Assembly (NCBI RefSeq): GCF_040712315.1
Contig: NC_134015.1
Coordinates: forward strand, 51,623,464 to 51,687,463
DNA from: Castanea sativa
Lineage: Eukaryota > Streptophyta > Magnoliopsida > Fagales > Fagaceae
DNA length: 64,000 nucleotides
Direction of reading: 5' to 3'
Shown here piece after piece: positions 9,040 to 20,355 of this stretch. The position numbers were made by a program, and so were the translations under genes. Position 1 is the stretch's first letter. Each line of letters begins with the position of its first letter. Below the pieces are notes generated by a model. It had not been told where the DNA came from, searched no databases, and saw only the letters and a program-made list of their open reading frames with translations.

Positions 9040-11021
9040 TGCACTAGGTAAACTCACCCAACTGCCTTTTTGCCCCTTCTAGAGTACCCTCAGCGCTGTT
9101 CTTCTCCCTCTCGGCCTCAGTGAGCTTGGTGTTTAGCTCCTTGACCCTCTTCTCGGCCACATTAAAGGCCTCAACAGTAGCAATGCGCCTGCCCTCTTCG
9201 TCCTTCATTTATCGATGAGTGATATTCACCAACTCCTCAGCCCTAAAAGTAGCTTGAACAACTTGAAAAGGAAATGTAGTCGTGAGCAAAGGCAAAAGTA
9301 AACAATAAAAATAATATAAGTATAAAAAAAAAAAAATAAAACAACAACGAGAGAGGGGGCTCAGCTTAAAAGACTTACCATGGCGAGGTCTCTCTTCAGA
9401 CCTAGAAACACCTTGTGTCTCTTCATGGTCCTCAGATCGGCCATGTCGTTGGGTAGTAGTAGGGCCTACTCTATGGCGTCCGCTACATACCTGGCCTTCC
9501 CCTGCTGGAAGTCTCTTATTGAGGAGTTCGTAGGGAGAGGGGATTTGTCTAACACTAGGGGGGACTCCAGTTTGGAACCCTGGTGCGAAGGTCATGTCCC
9601 CTGTCCCTAGGTGCCCCATTGCTGGAGGACCTCGTTTGGGTAATCTTGGCTACCTTGGCCCCTCTTTGAGACTCATTCTCTTTGGGAGGGACACCTCGAC
9701 CCTTCTCCATCACATCCTTCCCCTTCTGCTCCGGTTTTCTTTTCTTGTCAGCAGGTTCAAGCTGAGGGTCATGAGGAGTGGGAAGAGAGGGGTGTTTAGC
9801 TTGACCGGCCACCTCGGGTGTCTTGCCCCCTGCTTGAGACTCCATGATCTCTAGAAGACTAGCCCTGGGCTTGCGCTGTACCCCCATTGCTTCGGGAACA
9901 CTTGTATCTTCTTGGATTCTGCTTACTTGGGCTAGAGGAAGGTGGCTAGAGTCGCCGACTTGAGGCTCTAGAGATTGGGGCTGGTTGAAAACTTTGAAGT
10001 CATCTCCAGAATCCAAGACTTCAACTATCTCTTCCTTTTCCTCTTCTTTGATAGCAGGCTGGGAAGGGGTGGGTTCTTCGGCTGTATACTGGAGCAGTAA
10101 GGTCACTTCAAGTACCTTTTCAGGAGTAGGGCATGGAATGAGGAAACCTGGGGTGGCAACGTTTATTAGGTGCAAGTGCAAGTCCTTCGCCTTGATCATA
10201 CACTTTGGCGCCTGGAAACTAGACAAAAGGGGGTTGTAGCTGAGGACGAAGTGGGCCGCTCTTAACTGGCCATCACTGTGAATGAAAACCTCAGCTTTAA
10301 GTACTTTGTCTCGGTCTGGCTGGTTGACAAGATTAAAATTCGGAATGGCGGCGTGCTTATCTGCAAAACCAATAGGAAAAAAAAACATTGTAAAAAAAAA
10401 AAGGCACAAATCAAAGAAAAATTCAATTACAAACAGAAACAGAGAAAAATGGGTACATAATATGTCAGAGGGAAAAATGGGTGACTTCAATGTAATAAAC
10501 CTAGACCTAAAAATCCTACCTGGTATCCCCTTTCTCATCGAGTAGTGGAGGTCGTTGTGCCACTCCCCTGAAATGATTAGAAAGTCTTTGTTCATGCCTT
10601 TGTTGGATTCAAGGAGGCATGAGATAAGCCTAACCTCAGGAATCCTAGTTTTTAGGTAATATCCCTGCCCTTTTAAGTGGTGAAGTTTGTAAACCCAATT
10701 GACATTGTGATGGGTAAGGTTGAAGCCCATGTTTTCATTAAGAGCGTCTACACTACCTAAAATCCTAAACATATTGGGGGCGCACTGAGTAGGGGAAAGC
10801 CTATGAGCTATAAGATAATCCCTAGCAACTCTACCCATAGGGATTCTCATCCCTCTCTCTATGAAGGCAATCATAGGGATCACTACTTCTCCCTCGTGCC
10901 TCTCGGTGTGCCATCCTCCCTGTTTGCAGTACCTAATGGACACTTCTGGTGGGATTCGATATTGAGTTTTAAAGCTCTCTATACTCTTGGGGGAGTCTAC
11001 TAAGTAGGCGAACCTACCCAT
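9040..11021 (-). pseudogene. Stand-alone Tat-type antisense gene, putative gypsy-type transposon domain
   Basis: This minus-strand gene starts at the ATG ending 11021. Exon 1 (to 10520) has the GEVVIPMIAFIERGM...PTQCAPNMFRILGSVDALN pattern of the domain catalogued as Transposase_28 (putative gypsy-type transposon). Intron 10519-10361 (159 bp, in phase, GTAGG...TTTTGCAG) separates it from an acidic Pro/Ser/Lys-rich exon 2 (ADKHAAIP onward), whose frame breaks at about 9605. Further homology follows to about 9377 (LLLPNDMADL region), with an in-frame TAG near 9467. After another intron come a charged coiled-coil-like segment and a stop (about 9260-9040). The same gene, in the same exon order, is antisense within the Tat element at 52.6-55.2 kb. 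No LTRs, primer site or pol surround this copy, so it is a leftover or captured piece. Function is unknown. Confidence 0.7.
10361..10519 (-). other. In-phase intron of the antisense Tat-type gene
   Basis: On the minus strand the segment begins GTAGGATTT and ends TTTTGCAG. Its 159 bp are a multiple of three, so the frame reads through it as a Phe/Leu-rich insert. The homologous copy at 54.6 kb has sequence conserved up to both borders and divergent within them, which supports an intron rather than coding sequence. Confidence 0.65.
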
Positions 11022-11639
11022 TTGAGAGGGGAAAGAAAGGGAATAGGTAGACGAAATAAAATTAAGTGGGCCGAGGAGAGACCAGACTCTGAATAAAAAG
11101 AAAGACGGGAAGGAAATAAGTGAAGAAAGAAGGAAGAAGTGGCTAGGAACTACTTACGGGAATGAAGAAATGCTTCTCAAACTAGCTCTTGAATTTTGAA
11201 TGCGAAAAGTGAGATGGATAAAGCTCTTGAGCAATATATATATGAGAGAGAAGAGCGAGCGGGAAAACTAATAGCTGACATGCAATAGAGATTGGGTTTT
11301 ATTTTCTTATCAATTAAAAGATTTCCTAGGTTATTATGAGAAAATACTGATTATTATATAGCTGTCTTGTCAGTGGATTTTGATAATAGAAAGAAGAAAT
11401 GAGTAAAGTAATATGTTAGAAAATTGCATTTTACTCGATGTAATTCTTGTTGCTTAACTTTTTTATTTATTTATAGATACTGAGATGGAGAGCTGTGAAA
11501 CAGAGAGGTAAGTTTTGAAAAGAAAGCTTGCTGCATCTGCTGTTGAAATCGAAAGACAGGTAATGAGGAAGCCTACAAGATTTATACATTTCAGACTCTT
11601 GAAGACATGACACTCTTGCGCCCTGATGATGCCGAAAAT
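11022..11639. other. 5' flank of the antisense gene; no other gene
   Basis: The first ~100 bases resemble the sequence just upstream of the antisense start in the Tat element. The remainder is AT-rich with no supported feature. A weak TATATATATGAGAG string near 11235 could belong to an old LTR promoter. Confidence 0.4.
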
Positions 11640-12195
11640 CGTCAGTAAGCCACACGATCCTCACGTGCCTTTGACTAGAACTTGCACAACACAAAAGCTG
11701 AAGACCTTAAGAGGTGTACCGGTGTGGTACCGGCCAAATACCTTCCGACGGTCAAGTTAAAGAAATCTCTTGTTCGCAACTCTAGAATACCAGAGCTGGG
11801 GTGAATCATGCGTACTTTGCTTTGTGAGGGTTTTGGGGTATTTATAGTAGTGTAGGGCCGAAATTCATACCTTGGTCAAGAAGTTCTTTCCTTCTAGGAG
11901 AGTAAGTCGTGGATTTTACGTATCTCCTAGAGTTCTTTTCCTTATAGAAGTCTTCTTAATTAGGGTGAGGCGTGTAGCGCAAGAACTCTCCTTATACACG
12001 TATGTGTGGAGATCAAGTAAGGCTATGGATGGAGGTTTAATTGACCTCTTCAGCTTATTCTCGTTAGCCTACAGCATCGTCCATTTTCAGGGTCGTCAGC
12101 TTATAATTAAAGTCATCAGCTTTATTATGAAGTTGTAGACTTTGAGATGTAGTCCCTCACGACAAGCAAGCCCAACAGAATCATTGGGCTCGACA
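11640..12195. repeat. Probable decayed LTR fragment
   Basis: The segment is richer in CG than its surroundings and contains a TATTTATAG promoter-like box near 11839 and TCTCCTAGAGTTC/TTCTTTCC blocks typical in style of gypsy LTRs. It ends in GGGCTCGACAACA at the junction with an AT-rich repeat. No partner LTR or primer site is visible. Confidence 0.35.
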
Positions 12196-12605
12196 ACAAT
12201 AAGCATAATGATACATCCACACAAATAATCTTATGTGGTAAGTTATTACTGATTATAATTTGGCACAATAATAACATCACTTTTTTATCTACCAATAACA
12301 GTTTGTCGCATAAAATTCTTATGAAAATATTGTAAACATAACATTACACAAAAAATAATTCAAGTTCCTCAAACATAATCCTTAACTTCTAAAACAAAAT
12401 AGTAACAATAAAAATTAGCTCAATATAAAAACAATAATAACTACAAAAAAAAGAAAGCTAGACTAGACAACAATAAGTGAACAAATTATTCAACAAAAAG
12501 CTTATTGAAAAAAAATCTCTAATAATTTAAATTTGTAACATTCAACACATTACATTTAAATAATCTCCTATTTCATTTTTCTTAAAAAAATGTACCAAGA
12601 GAAAT
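12196..12605. repeat. AT-rich ~400-bp interspersed repeat, first unit
   Basis: It shares the block TATGTGGTAAGTTATTA...CCAATAACAGTTTGT...AGACAACAATAAGTGAAC with 13637-14050 and 39697-40105. The first and second units are about 1.43 kb apart in copy A. The corresponding first position is missing before copy B. No coding capacity. It may be a MITE-derived unit, since a shorter relative lies at about 4130-4290. Confidence 0.7.
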
Positions 12606-12912
12606 ATTGTAGTCATGGATTGTCCTTAGTGGTGACCACAATTATGCTTTATTTAATTTTGCAATTGCAACAATTTTGCACTCCTTAATGACTCAATTGT
12701 AGCAAATATCATTTTTTTATATTATAATTTTATACTTTTTCTTACTTTATTACTATAATCTTAGCATTTTCAGTTCCCATAGTATTTCTTATTGGTAATT
12801 TTTTTCCTTTTTCTCTTTTGTTAGTATAAATAAATTGTAATATTTGTTTTTGTGTGACATTGATATATTACATTTTGTTTAATTTAAGGTTTTTATAATG
12901 ATTATTTTTAAA
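12606..12912. other. No gene recognised; AT-rich spacer before duplication copy A
   Basis: Simple AT-rich DNA. Similarity to copy B begins immediately after, at AATTCTTATGAGCATTTAC. Confidence 0.5.
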
Positions 12913-13636
12913 AAATTCTTATGAGCATTTACAGCTGATAAAAAAATAGAACTTTTGATATTGAATATATTATAAAGTAAAATATTAAAATAGATGAAAT
13001 AGGTTTTTGAATTATTAAGAACCTGTTTGTTTTTCTATCTCAAACTCACATTTTTACATTTTAAACAACATTACACACTTTTTTCCACACTTTTTTACTT
13101 GCATGTATTTCAAAAAACTACAAAAATCACATCTCAAACTACTCTACCAAACACTCTTAAATGCTAAATTTTTTGAGATTTCAAATGTGAAACTGTGAAT
13201 GTCAATTAAAAAAATATTCTTATCATGCTTTGGCAAAAAAGTTGAAACAGTGAACATTGTGGCATCAAATCTAATCTGCAGTCTTGCAGAATAGCCTACA
13301 TTAGTATTTTTTATGGTGGGAGGGCAGAACAAAACTGCACCGCGCCTACATTAGTATTTAGCTTTTGGAAATTAGTTAATTGGTATAGTTACCAAAAACA
13401 AAAAAAAAGTACCCGAGAAGAATCAAGGAACTGAACAAAAATTAAAAACGAAAAGATAAAGGCTGATTGATGTGATTTTTCATCAATATCGATGGTTCAG
13501 ATGAATAGTTAAAAAAAGAAGAAGTTAACTTTCAATCCCAGATCTGAAAATAATTGGAAGGTAAAAAAATAAAAAAATTTACTTATGATCCATACATACA
13601 TACATATATACAGACATGGAGAGAGAGGTTAAACAA

Positions 13637-14050
13637 TAATAAGAATAATGATAAATTCACACAAATAATTCTATGTGGTAAGTTGTTATTGATTATAATT
13701 GGCTTAGTAATAACATCATTTTTTATCTACCAATAACAGTTTGTTGCATAAAAATATTAAGAAAATATTGTGAATTTAATATTACACCAAAATACTTCGA
13801 GTTCCCCAAACACATAATCCTTAACTTCTTAAACAAAATAGCAACAATAAAAATTAGCTCAAAATAAAGATAGAAATAACTCAACCAAAACAAGACTGGA
13901 CTAGACAACAATAAGTGAACAAATTATTTAACAACAAGCTTATTAAAAAAAAAAGTCTCTAATAATTCAAATTTTGTAACATTCAACCCATTACATTTAA
14001 ATAATTTCGAATTTTTATTTTTCCTAAAAATATATATTAAGAGAAATGTA
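13637..14050. repeat. AT-rich ~400-bp interspersed repeat, second unit
   Basis: Second copy-A occurrence of the repeat at 12196-12605, and the one that corresponds to 39697-40105 in copy B. It diverges from the first unit more than from its copy-B partner, so the local pair predates the segmental duplication. Confidence 0.7.
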
Positions 14051-14337
14051 AGGTCACAATTTGCACCCGAACCTAATAGTATGAAGGGAACAGGCCCAAA
14101 AAGGCCAATACAATGAAATTTGTAGAGAGTGAACTTGAAACCTAGGTTCTATGGATGTTGGATAGCGAAAATGATGGGCTAAATCCCCAATTCACATGCA
14201 ACGAACTGTTTATGTAACAGAAATTCTCCTCGGACGTATGCTGAGGACAGTTTGTATTACTTTTTCCTCTTCTAAAGATAGATTACAATTGAGGGTAGTG
14301 TGTACAGTGTTTTTCTCTTTCTTTCCTGATCCCCTGC
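14051..14337. repeat. LTR-like fragment
   Basis: It contains CTCCTCGGACGTATGCTGAGGAC and GGCCCAAAAAGGCC motifs that echo the CTCGGCTTACGTCCGAGG and GGGCC strings in the LTR of the Tat element at 45 kb. This suggests a remnant LTR of a related gypsy family. The same fragment is present in copy B at about 40100-40396. Confidence 0.35.
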
Positions 14338-14340
14338 TTA

Positions 14341-14623
14341 GGGTGGGTTTGGATAGAGATGCCAGCGTCCACGATTTCAGTTTTCACATTTCAAACCCTT
14401 TTTTTTTTTTCCTGCGCACGGGTTTTAACCAGGGGACATGGTGCACTGTTCACCATTGTGTGGTTACTGTTCACGCACAGTGGCGCACTTTTCATGCACT
14501 GTTTCAACTACTTTTTTTTTATTAAAAATGAGACCCATGACACTATTCACCTATTTAAAAATTATTTTACTACAGTGTTTTCAGTTTTCAGTTTCTAACT
14601 TTCAGTTGTATCCAAACGGACCC
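14341..14623. mobile_element. Tourist-like MITE, copy A
   Basis: The ends GGGTGGGTTTGGATA and TATCCAAACGGACCC form imperfect terminal inverted repeats, flanked on both sides by TTA, the target duplication of PIF/Harbinger (Tourist) elements. At 283 bp it has no coding capacity. Its partner in copy B is 40400-40666, so it inserted before the segmental duplication. Confidence 0.7.
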
Positions 14624-14804
14624 TTAATATGTCTACCGTTCCAGTCATAACAAGCATGTCTTTGAGAGTGGTTACACCAATAATTATTCTTTTGAATACT
14701 TCTCGTAGTTTTCCAATGATAGATGAGGGCTTCTCTTCTGAAGTACGATCTACTTGACGAAGGAATTATCCTGTTACTGCCATTTCATAGCGAGTATTAT
14801 TAAA

Positions 14805-14855
14805 ACTTGGCAATATAATTTTTTTTTTTTTTGATAAGTGACTTGGCAATATAAT
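14805..14855 (-). mobile_element. Extremely truncated LINE tail with 15-bp target duplication
   Basis: ACTTGGCAATATAAT occurs on both sides (14805-14819, 14841-14855) of a 21-bp insert that is only poly-T followed by GATAAGTG. Read on the minus strand this is ...TTATC plus poly-A, the same 3' terminus as the LINE piece at 28.87 kb. It is a LINE insertion truncated almost to nothing. It is also present in copy B at about 40850-40900. Confidence 0.75.
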
Positions 14856-15972
14856 AATTAATGGTCATTGAATTTAGCATTTGCTTTAGGAGATTCAAAT
14901 GTGTGACTTTATAACTTGCTTGCACATACAATTGGTGGCTTATAGATCTCCTTAGTAACACCTATTTTTTGTGGTCTTACTCATAAGAGGATTCTGAAGT
15001 TGTGGCCAATTCAATTAGTGGAAGTTAAGTTTAATTCACCTGATTATTTTTTTTTACCTTAATCTTACATGTCCCTTCGCGATGTATATCTCTATGTTAA
15101 AAGTCCACTTTATGTTACTGGTTGAGTATGAAGAAGAGGAATTTGCTAAGCTTTCTTTCATACTTTGCCAACGTTTCCAATATTGGTAAGAGTTTGGGGA
15201 TGGTTTACTATGAGTTCTAAGGACCTCAAACTTTCTTTTAGTTGAATTTTTTTTTAGTACTTGAGTGGCTGAAATAGATGTGACTAAATTGAAAGAGTTT
15301 ACCGTAATAGTGATTGCATGCAGTAATGGGAGGCTATCTAATTGTTTGTTAGTATGGTTCTAATTGCACTAATTTATCTCTCTTTTTGGTTTTAAATTTT
15401 AAGTCCCTCCTTGATGCTTTGACTGGGGAGAACTTAGATTTGGTATCGAAGAAGGTTTGAGAATAAATTTCCAGCAATAAAACAAGATTGCAGTTTGGAA
15501 AAGAAGATAGAATTGAAGTTGAAATACTAGAACATTGATCTCTAGGCTCAAATATTTCAAGAAATATGAAATTTTGTAGATTATATAAAAAACAGGGAGG
15601 TTACATAGTATCCTAACCATCGGAGTTCATTATAAGCCACAATACTAGTCACATAGTATATAGAAAAATAACTTTATAAACATTGAAGACAATAATAATA
15701 AACAAAATTTAATATAGATAAATGAAAGACAATTGACTAATGGGCCCTTTTTTTTTTTTTCCTTTGGGCTTAAGTTTTCTTGCATCAATTATCCTCGGCG
15801 TGGGGAGATCTCTTCCTTGACTTTGGTTTCAATTTTCCACAATCTATGAGCGTCCTGCATAATTTTTCCATCTTTTTTTCTTTGTTGTCTTAACTACATC
15901 AAGTAAATAACTCTGTAGCCTTAATATGTCAATAAGAATTCATAACATAGGAAGCGGGTCAAAAGTTACTTA
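14856..15972. other. No gene recognised
   Basis: Noncoding DNA shared with copy B. The frame at 15399-15620 (minus) recurs in copy B but is hydrophobic, AT-driven and shows no domain or coding bias. Confidence 0.5.
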
Positions 15973-16742
15973 GGCTGCGTTTGGTTCGGCAGTAAATGGT
16001 TTCCGGGTGTAAAATGATTTCAGCTGAAAATATTTTCGGGAAAAGAAAATATTTTTAGGTGTTTGGTAACATTTGAAAAAATACTTTGAAAAATATTTTC
16101 AGGTGTTTGGTTGTCATCTTGAAAATATTATAGAAAATATATTTTGTATTTGTTGCTCACATTTTCTCAACTTCCAAACAAATATCATTTCCTGATCTAG
16201 AACAACAAAACCCAAAAAATAAAAAACTCATCAAATTTTCTCAATGAAGCACAACAAAACCCAAAAATAAAAAAAAGCTCATCATCAAAAACCAAATCCG
16301 GTCAGATAGAACGAAGACAGAGAGAGAGAGAGAGAGGCGACTGGCGATGGCGAAGGGGAGTTCGCGCCGGCGCGGTGCGGCGATGGCGAAGGCGAGATCG
16401 CGCGGTGCGGCGACTGGCGATGGCGAAGGCGAGATCGCGCGGCCCGGCGATGGCGATGGCGATGGCGAAGGCGAAGGCGCGATCTCGCCGGCGCGGTCTG
16501 GGTGCTCTCTCTCTCTCTTCGTGCTCTGTCTCTCTCTCTCTTCGTGCTCTGTGTAATAATTTTCTGGAAAATTTCAATTTGAAGGTAAAATAGACATGGA
16601 AAACGTTTTCCGGGTGGGGAGGGTTTATTTTCCGGTCAACTGATTTCATTTTCCGTTTGACCAAATTTTCAGGTGTTGCCAAACACCCACAAATGCTGAA
16701 AATATTTTCCGGAAGTGATTTACTGTCGAAACAAACGGACCC
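15973..16742. mobile_element. PIF/Harbinger-like non-autonomous element, copy A only
   Basis: The 770-bp element begins GGCTGCGTTTGGTTCGGCAG and ends CTGTCGAAACAAACGGACCC. Its TIRs extend about 60 bp with mismatches (AGTAAAT, TTTCCGG, AAAATATTTTC in both). It is flanked by TTA on each side. The exact empty site, with one TTA, is at 42018-42020 in copy B. The interior has a GC-rich block of repeated GGCGATGGCGAAGGCGAGAT-type units (16340-16495) between (GA)n and (TC)n runs. Reading frames in it on both strands are consequences of that repeat, not genes. No transposase is encoded. Confidence 0.85.
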
Positions 16743-18503
16743 TTAGAAAAAAATAGAGGGTCAAAAGTTGAGGGAGATTTGCTAGATGGGACAGTGGTGC
16801 TCTTTGGTTTGCAGGACCCTTATGCCTTTTGTGGATGATTAGGAGGGAGTGTAACGAAAGAGCGTTTTGATAGCTCCATGCTAATATTTTTGGTGAAAGT
16901 TGTTTCCTTGGTTTTTCTTTCCTCTTGGCAACTTAAGTGCTTAGGTTGGTCAAGTGTTTTTTTTTTTTGCTAACAGAAGTTATTAGATTTTGGAAAAAAA
17001 AAGGAAAAAAAGAAATTATAGAGAATTGACAAATAATTTCCATTTAATTTAATTCGTTCAAAATTACTTTTGTTTGATAGCTCAATACTTTACCAGGAAT
17101 GGCGAAAGGGATCAATGTTCAATGGAAGCACTGTATCGATGCACAAAATTGCAGGTAAGTGGATTTTTGATAATTGAATTGTTGTCTCTCTAGTCAACAT
17201 AGGAATTATTATTTTTCCTATATTTTTGTTTAAGGCTTCTATTTAATTTTTTTCGCCCTAGTTTCTTTTAAAAGTAAAAATCAACACTCAACCTATGAAT
17301 TAATTTTAAAGAGGTCAAGCCATTATGCAATGGCAAGTACCTTCCATCAAAAGTGACAGGTTCAAGTCCGGGAATCAACCTCTCCAATATTATGAGAGTA
17401 AAGCCGCCTACCATGATCTCTCCCAAACACCGCAAAATGTTGGAGTTTAGCGCACGACCTTTTCATTTGTGCTTATTATTGGTTTTCTTTAATAAACCAA
17501 AATGAAGTGATCTAAGATTTTGCTTTTGTTTTTGAACTTGAATTTTGAATTTATTTTTTAATGTTGAGGTTTTTAAGGGATTTAATTTGGTTCCCTAAAC
17601 TCTATTAAACTATTGCTCTTGTAATTGTGAAAGGGGTATGATTTTTAATAAGAAATTAACGATTTTATAATTTGCTCCTCTTTTGGTTGGTGGTGATGCT
17701 TAGGGTTTAAGCATATTCTAGGTGGTGAAGCCTAGAGTTTGTTTTGTTTCTCTTTTGTTGCATCTTTTATCCTGTTTTCCCAATTTTTCCTGCATAAATT
17801 GCACCAAATAGTCTATTAAGTCACATAGTGTACAATTTATGGTTTCTCTAACATTTGTACATAAATCAATATTGGACAATAAAATTTGATCTTTTTGTTA
17901 AAACTTAAAAGCTTGCTTAACTGCACTTAAACCTTAAAGTCTAATGCTCAAAAGTCCCATGGTCTAAGCTTTGCGTGAAGCTCATTTAATTTAGCACGTC
18001 CCAGGCATGCTTTTTGAAGAAGCATAAAGCATGCCTAGGTGTTTTTTTTTTTTTTTTTTAAATTTTTTTTTTATAATCTTGTTAACTTTTTTTGTTATAT
18101 AATATATGAATTATTAAAATTAATTGCCCAAAAATGACATGGAACATTGATTTAAAGAAAGTTAAGAAACTATATTGAAGGTGCTATATTACACCAAAGA
18201 AGTTTACATTTCGAAAACACATGAACCAAGATAATTTACTATTATTGTGCTTTTTGGTCAGTCTTTTGGATATGATATACTTCTTATTTTTGATAGCTAT
18301 CATAGTTATGATTTTTACTATTACAAGAGGATTATGTAAGATATTATGTTTGATTTTCTATCACTAGATTGTTATCATGTTATTCATTGGTAATTGTTTG
18401 CAAATTTAGTATATGTAAATTATTAGAAATTGAAAAAACTTTATAAAAGCTGAACTTTTAAACTATGTGCAATTGCACGGTCTAATTTGAGCTAAAATAA
18501 TAG

Positions 18504-18546
<43 letters not shown>

Positions 18547-20355
18547 TTTGGCCTTACCTTACCCTAGGAAGCATGGATACTTCAATTTGGCTCACGTACC
18601 CGTACCCGCATCAGATACGTATCTATAGTGAATAACTCTAGGATACCGTACATTTTCATGTGTGTGTTTCTCGGCATTTTTAGAAATTTTTTTAAAAATG
18701 CCAATATGTCATCCCCCAATAGTGTGAGATTACCCAAACTTGTGAGGATTTTTATTTATATTTTTTATATATTGGTTTCAATGTTAAAAATTTATCTAGT
18801 TATTTTTTATTTACTCTTTTGGATGTTGGTTTGTATTCAAACATTTAAAGACCATGGATTCAATTTATTATCTATTATTTCTTTTAAATTTATATGTTTA
18901 ACAATACATAAAAAATAAATGCTTAATAATATATAATAAAAAATTATAAAAAAATATGTATTAAATAACTAATTAATATACATCTTCTTGTTGTATTTTA
19001 TCCTAGTTTTTAAAGAATTTCTTTGTCATCATATTGTGATTCTTATGCCTTATCTCACTAGGGGCGGCTCTAGACATTTTTTTAGGGTGGTTGAAATTTA
19101 AATTATATAAAATCTAATAAAAAGATAATTTGAATATATCAGTGTCACAAAAAAAAAAAATTGCAAATACTTGAAGTATTACAATTTTTTCTACTAACAA
19201 AGAGAAAAAGAAAAAAAAGGGACCCATAGTTGATAGCAGATAAAGTAGGAACTTAGAATTCTGAAATGAGCGCAATGGAGGGGGGGGGGGGAGAGAGAGA
19301 GCAAAATTGTTGTGACTGCAAAGCCAAAGAGAGCATAACTACCGTCACCACCAACGAGAACTAACGACTAATATTTCTCTGGGTACCATTTTTTAAGGAA
19401 AATTGAAATTATGGATTATTTTTGTTGAATGGGTGAACAAGTTACAAACAAATGTGAATGATTAGAGATTTTTATCTTTTTATTTTTAGTAGACTTTTTG
19501 TTAAATAATTTGTTCACCTGTTGTTTGTTTGAGCTATTTTTGTTGTTATTTGTGCTAATTTTTATTGATGTTATTTAAGCATTTGTTTTTGTTTAAGGGG
19601 TTAAGGATTATATTTGGAGGGCCAAAATGATTTTTGGAGTAATGTATGTCCACAAAATTTTTAAATAAATTTTATGTGAAAAGCTATTATTGGTGGGTAA
19701 AAAAAGTGACGTTACTATTGAATCCATATTGGATCAAAATTAACATCAGTAACAACTTAATACATAAGATTTGCTATGAAATAACTATGTAAATGTTATG
19801 GATGTAGCATGATTCTTATTTTTGTTGGCCAACATCTTTATTAGGGTGGTCACAATATGTTAGTTATATTTTTATTAAGGTGGCTATGTGTGTGTGTGTG
19901 TGTGTGTATACAATTTTTTTTTTGCAAGGTCACCCTCACTTAAAGTTTTAAGTATAGCTGCAATGAAAAAAAAAAAGGCAAACCTTTGATATTTATCAAA
20001 AAAATATAGGCAAGAGGGAATTGGGCTTGAGTAATAAGTTGAGTTGGCAAGCATTTATAAGTTTTGTGATCTAGACCCACCATTGAAATCCTTTTTTTTT
20101 ACCTATCACTAATAATTTGACACATTACTTGGGTGTGTGAAATTTTTTGTATGTATAAACTTTCTTGATTAGGCCTTCCTAGTTGTGTTCCAGCCCCAAA
20201 TTTTTTAAAATGAACATTCTATTGAGCCCATGTGTGATGGATAGTCTGATTTAGTCTTGATTGGGCTTTCCTAGTTGTGTTCCAGCCCCAATTTTTTTAA
20301 AATGAACATTCTATTTAGCCCACGTGTGAGGGATAGTCTGATTTAGTAATTCTGT
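16743..20355. other. Long noncoding stretch of copy A
   Basis: Apart from the SINE-like segment at 17.3 kb, it holds an (AT)n run at 18509-18538, a G-run with (GA)n at 19280-19301, a (TG)n run near 19887-19907 and many homopolymers. The frame at 18628-18918 recurs in copy B, but it is AT-driven with no domain. The site matching the Tat insertion in copy B is GCTAT at about 19696. Two imperfect ~90-bp repeats starting near TTCCTAGTTGTGTTCCAGCC lie at 20177 and 20267. Confidence 0.5.
17311..17471 (+). mobile_element. Possible tRNA-related SINE remnant, copy A
   Basis: GGTCAAGCCATTATGCAATGG resembles a tRNA A-box region, and GGTTCAAGTCC 40 bases later matches the B-box consensus of RNA polymerase III promoters. 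A conserved tail through CGCACGACC follows. No poly-A or target duplication was clear. The copy-B equivalent is at about 42586-42746. Confidence 0.45.

Noticed and set aside
9380..9610. Plus-strand ORFs in the 9.4-10.5 kb region
   Set aside because: They are opposite the antisense Tat-type gene, whose exon order and motifs are confirmed by the second copy at 52.6-55.2 kb.
16302..16682. Arg/Ala-rich minus ORF and Gly/Asp/Glu-rich plus ORFs
   Set aside because: All arise from the GC-rich internal repeat of the PIF-like element, with no codon evidence and absent from copy B.
17311..17471. Functional tRNA gene
   Set aside because: B-box-like motif present, but no acceptor stem or cloverleaf can be formed. 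SINE-like remnant is the better reading.
18628..18918. 96-codon ORF conserved in both duplication copies
   Set aside because: Conservation only reflects the segmental duplication. The composition is AT-driven, hydrophobic and without domain.
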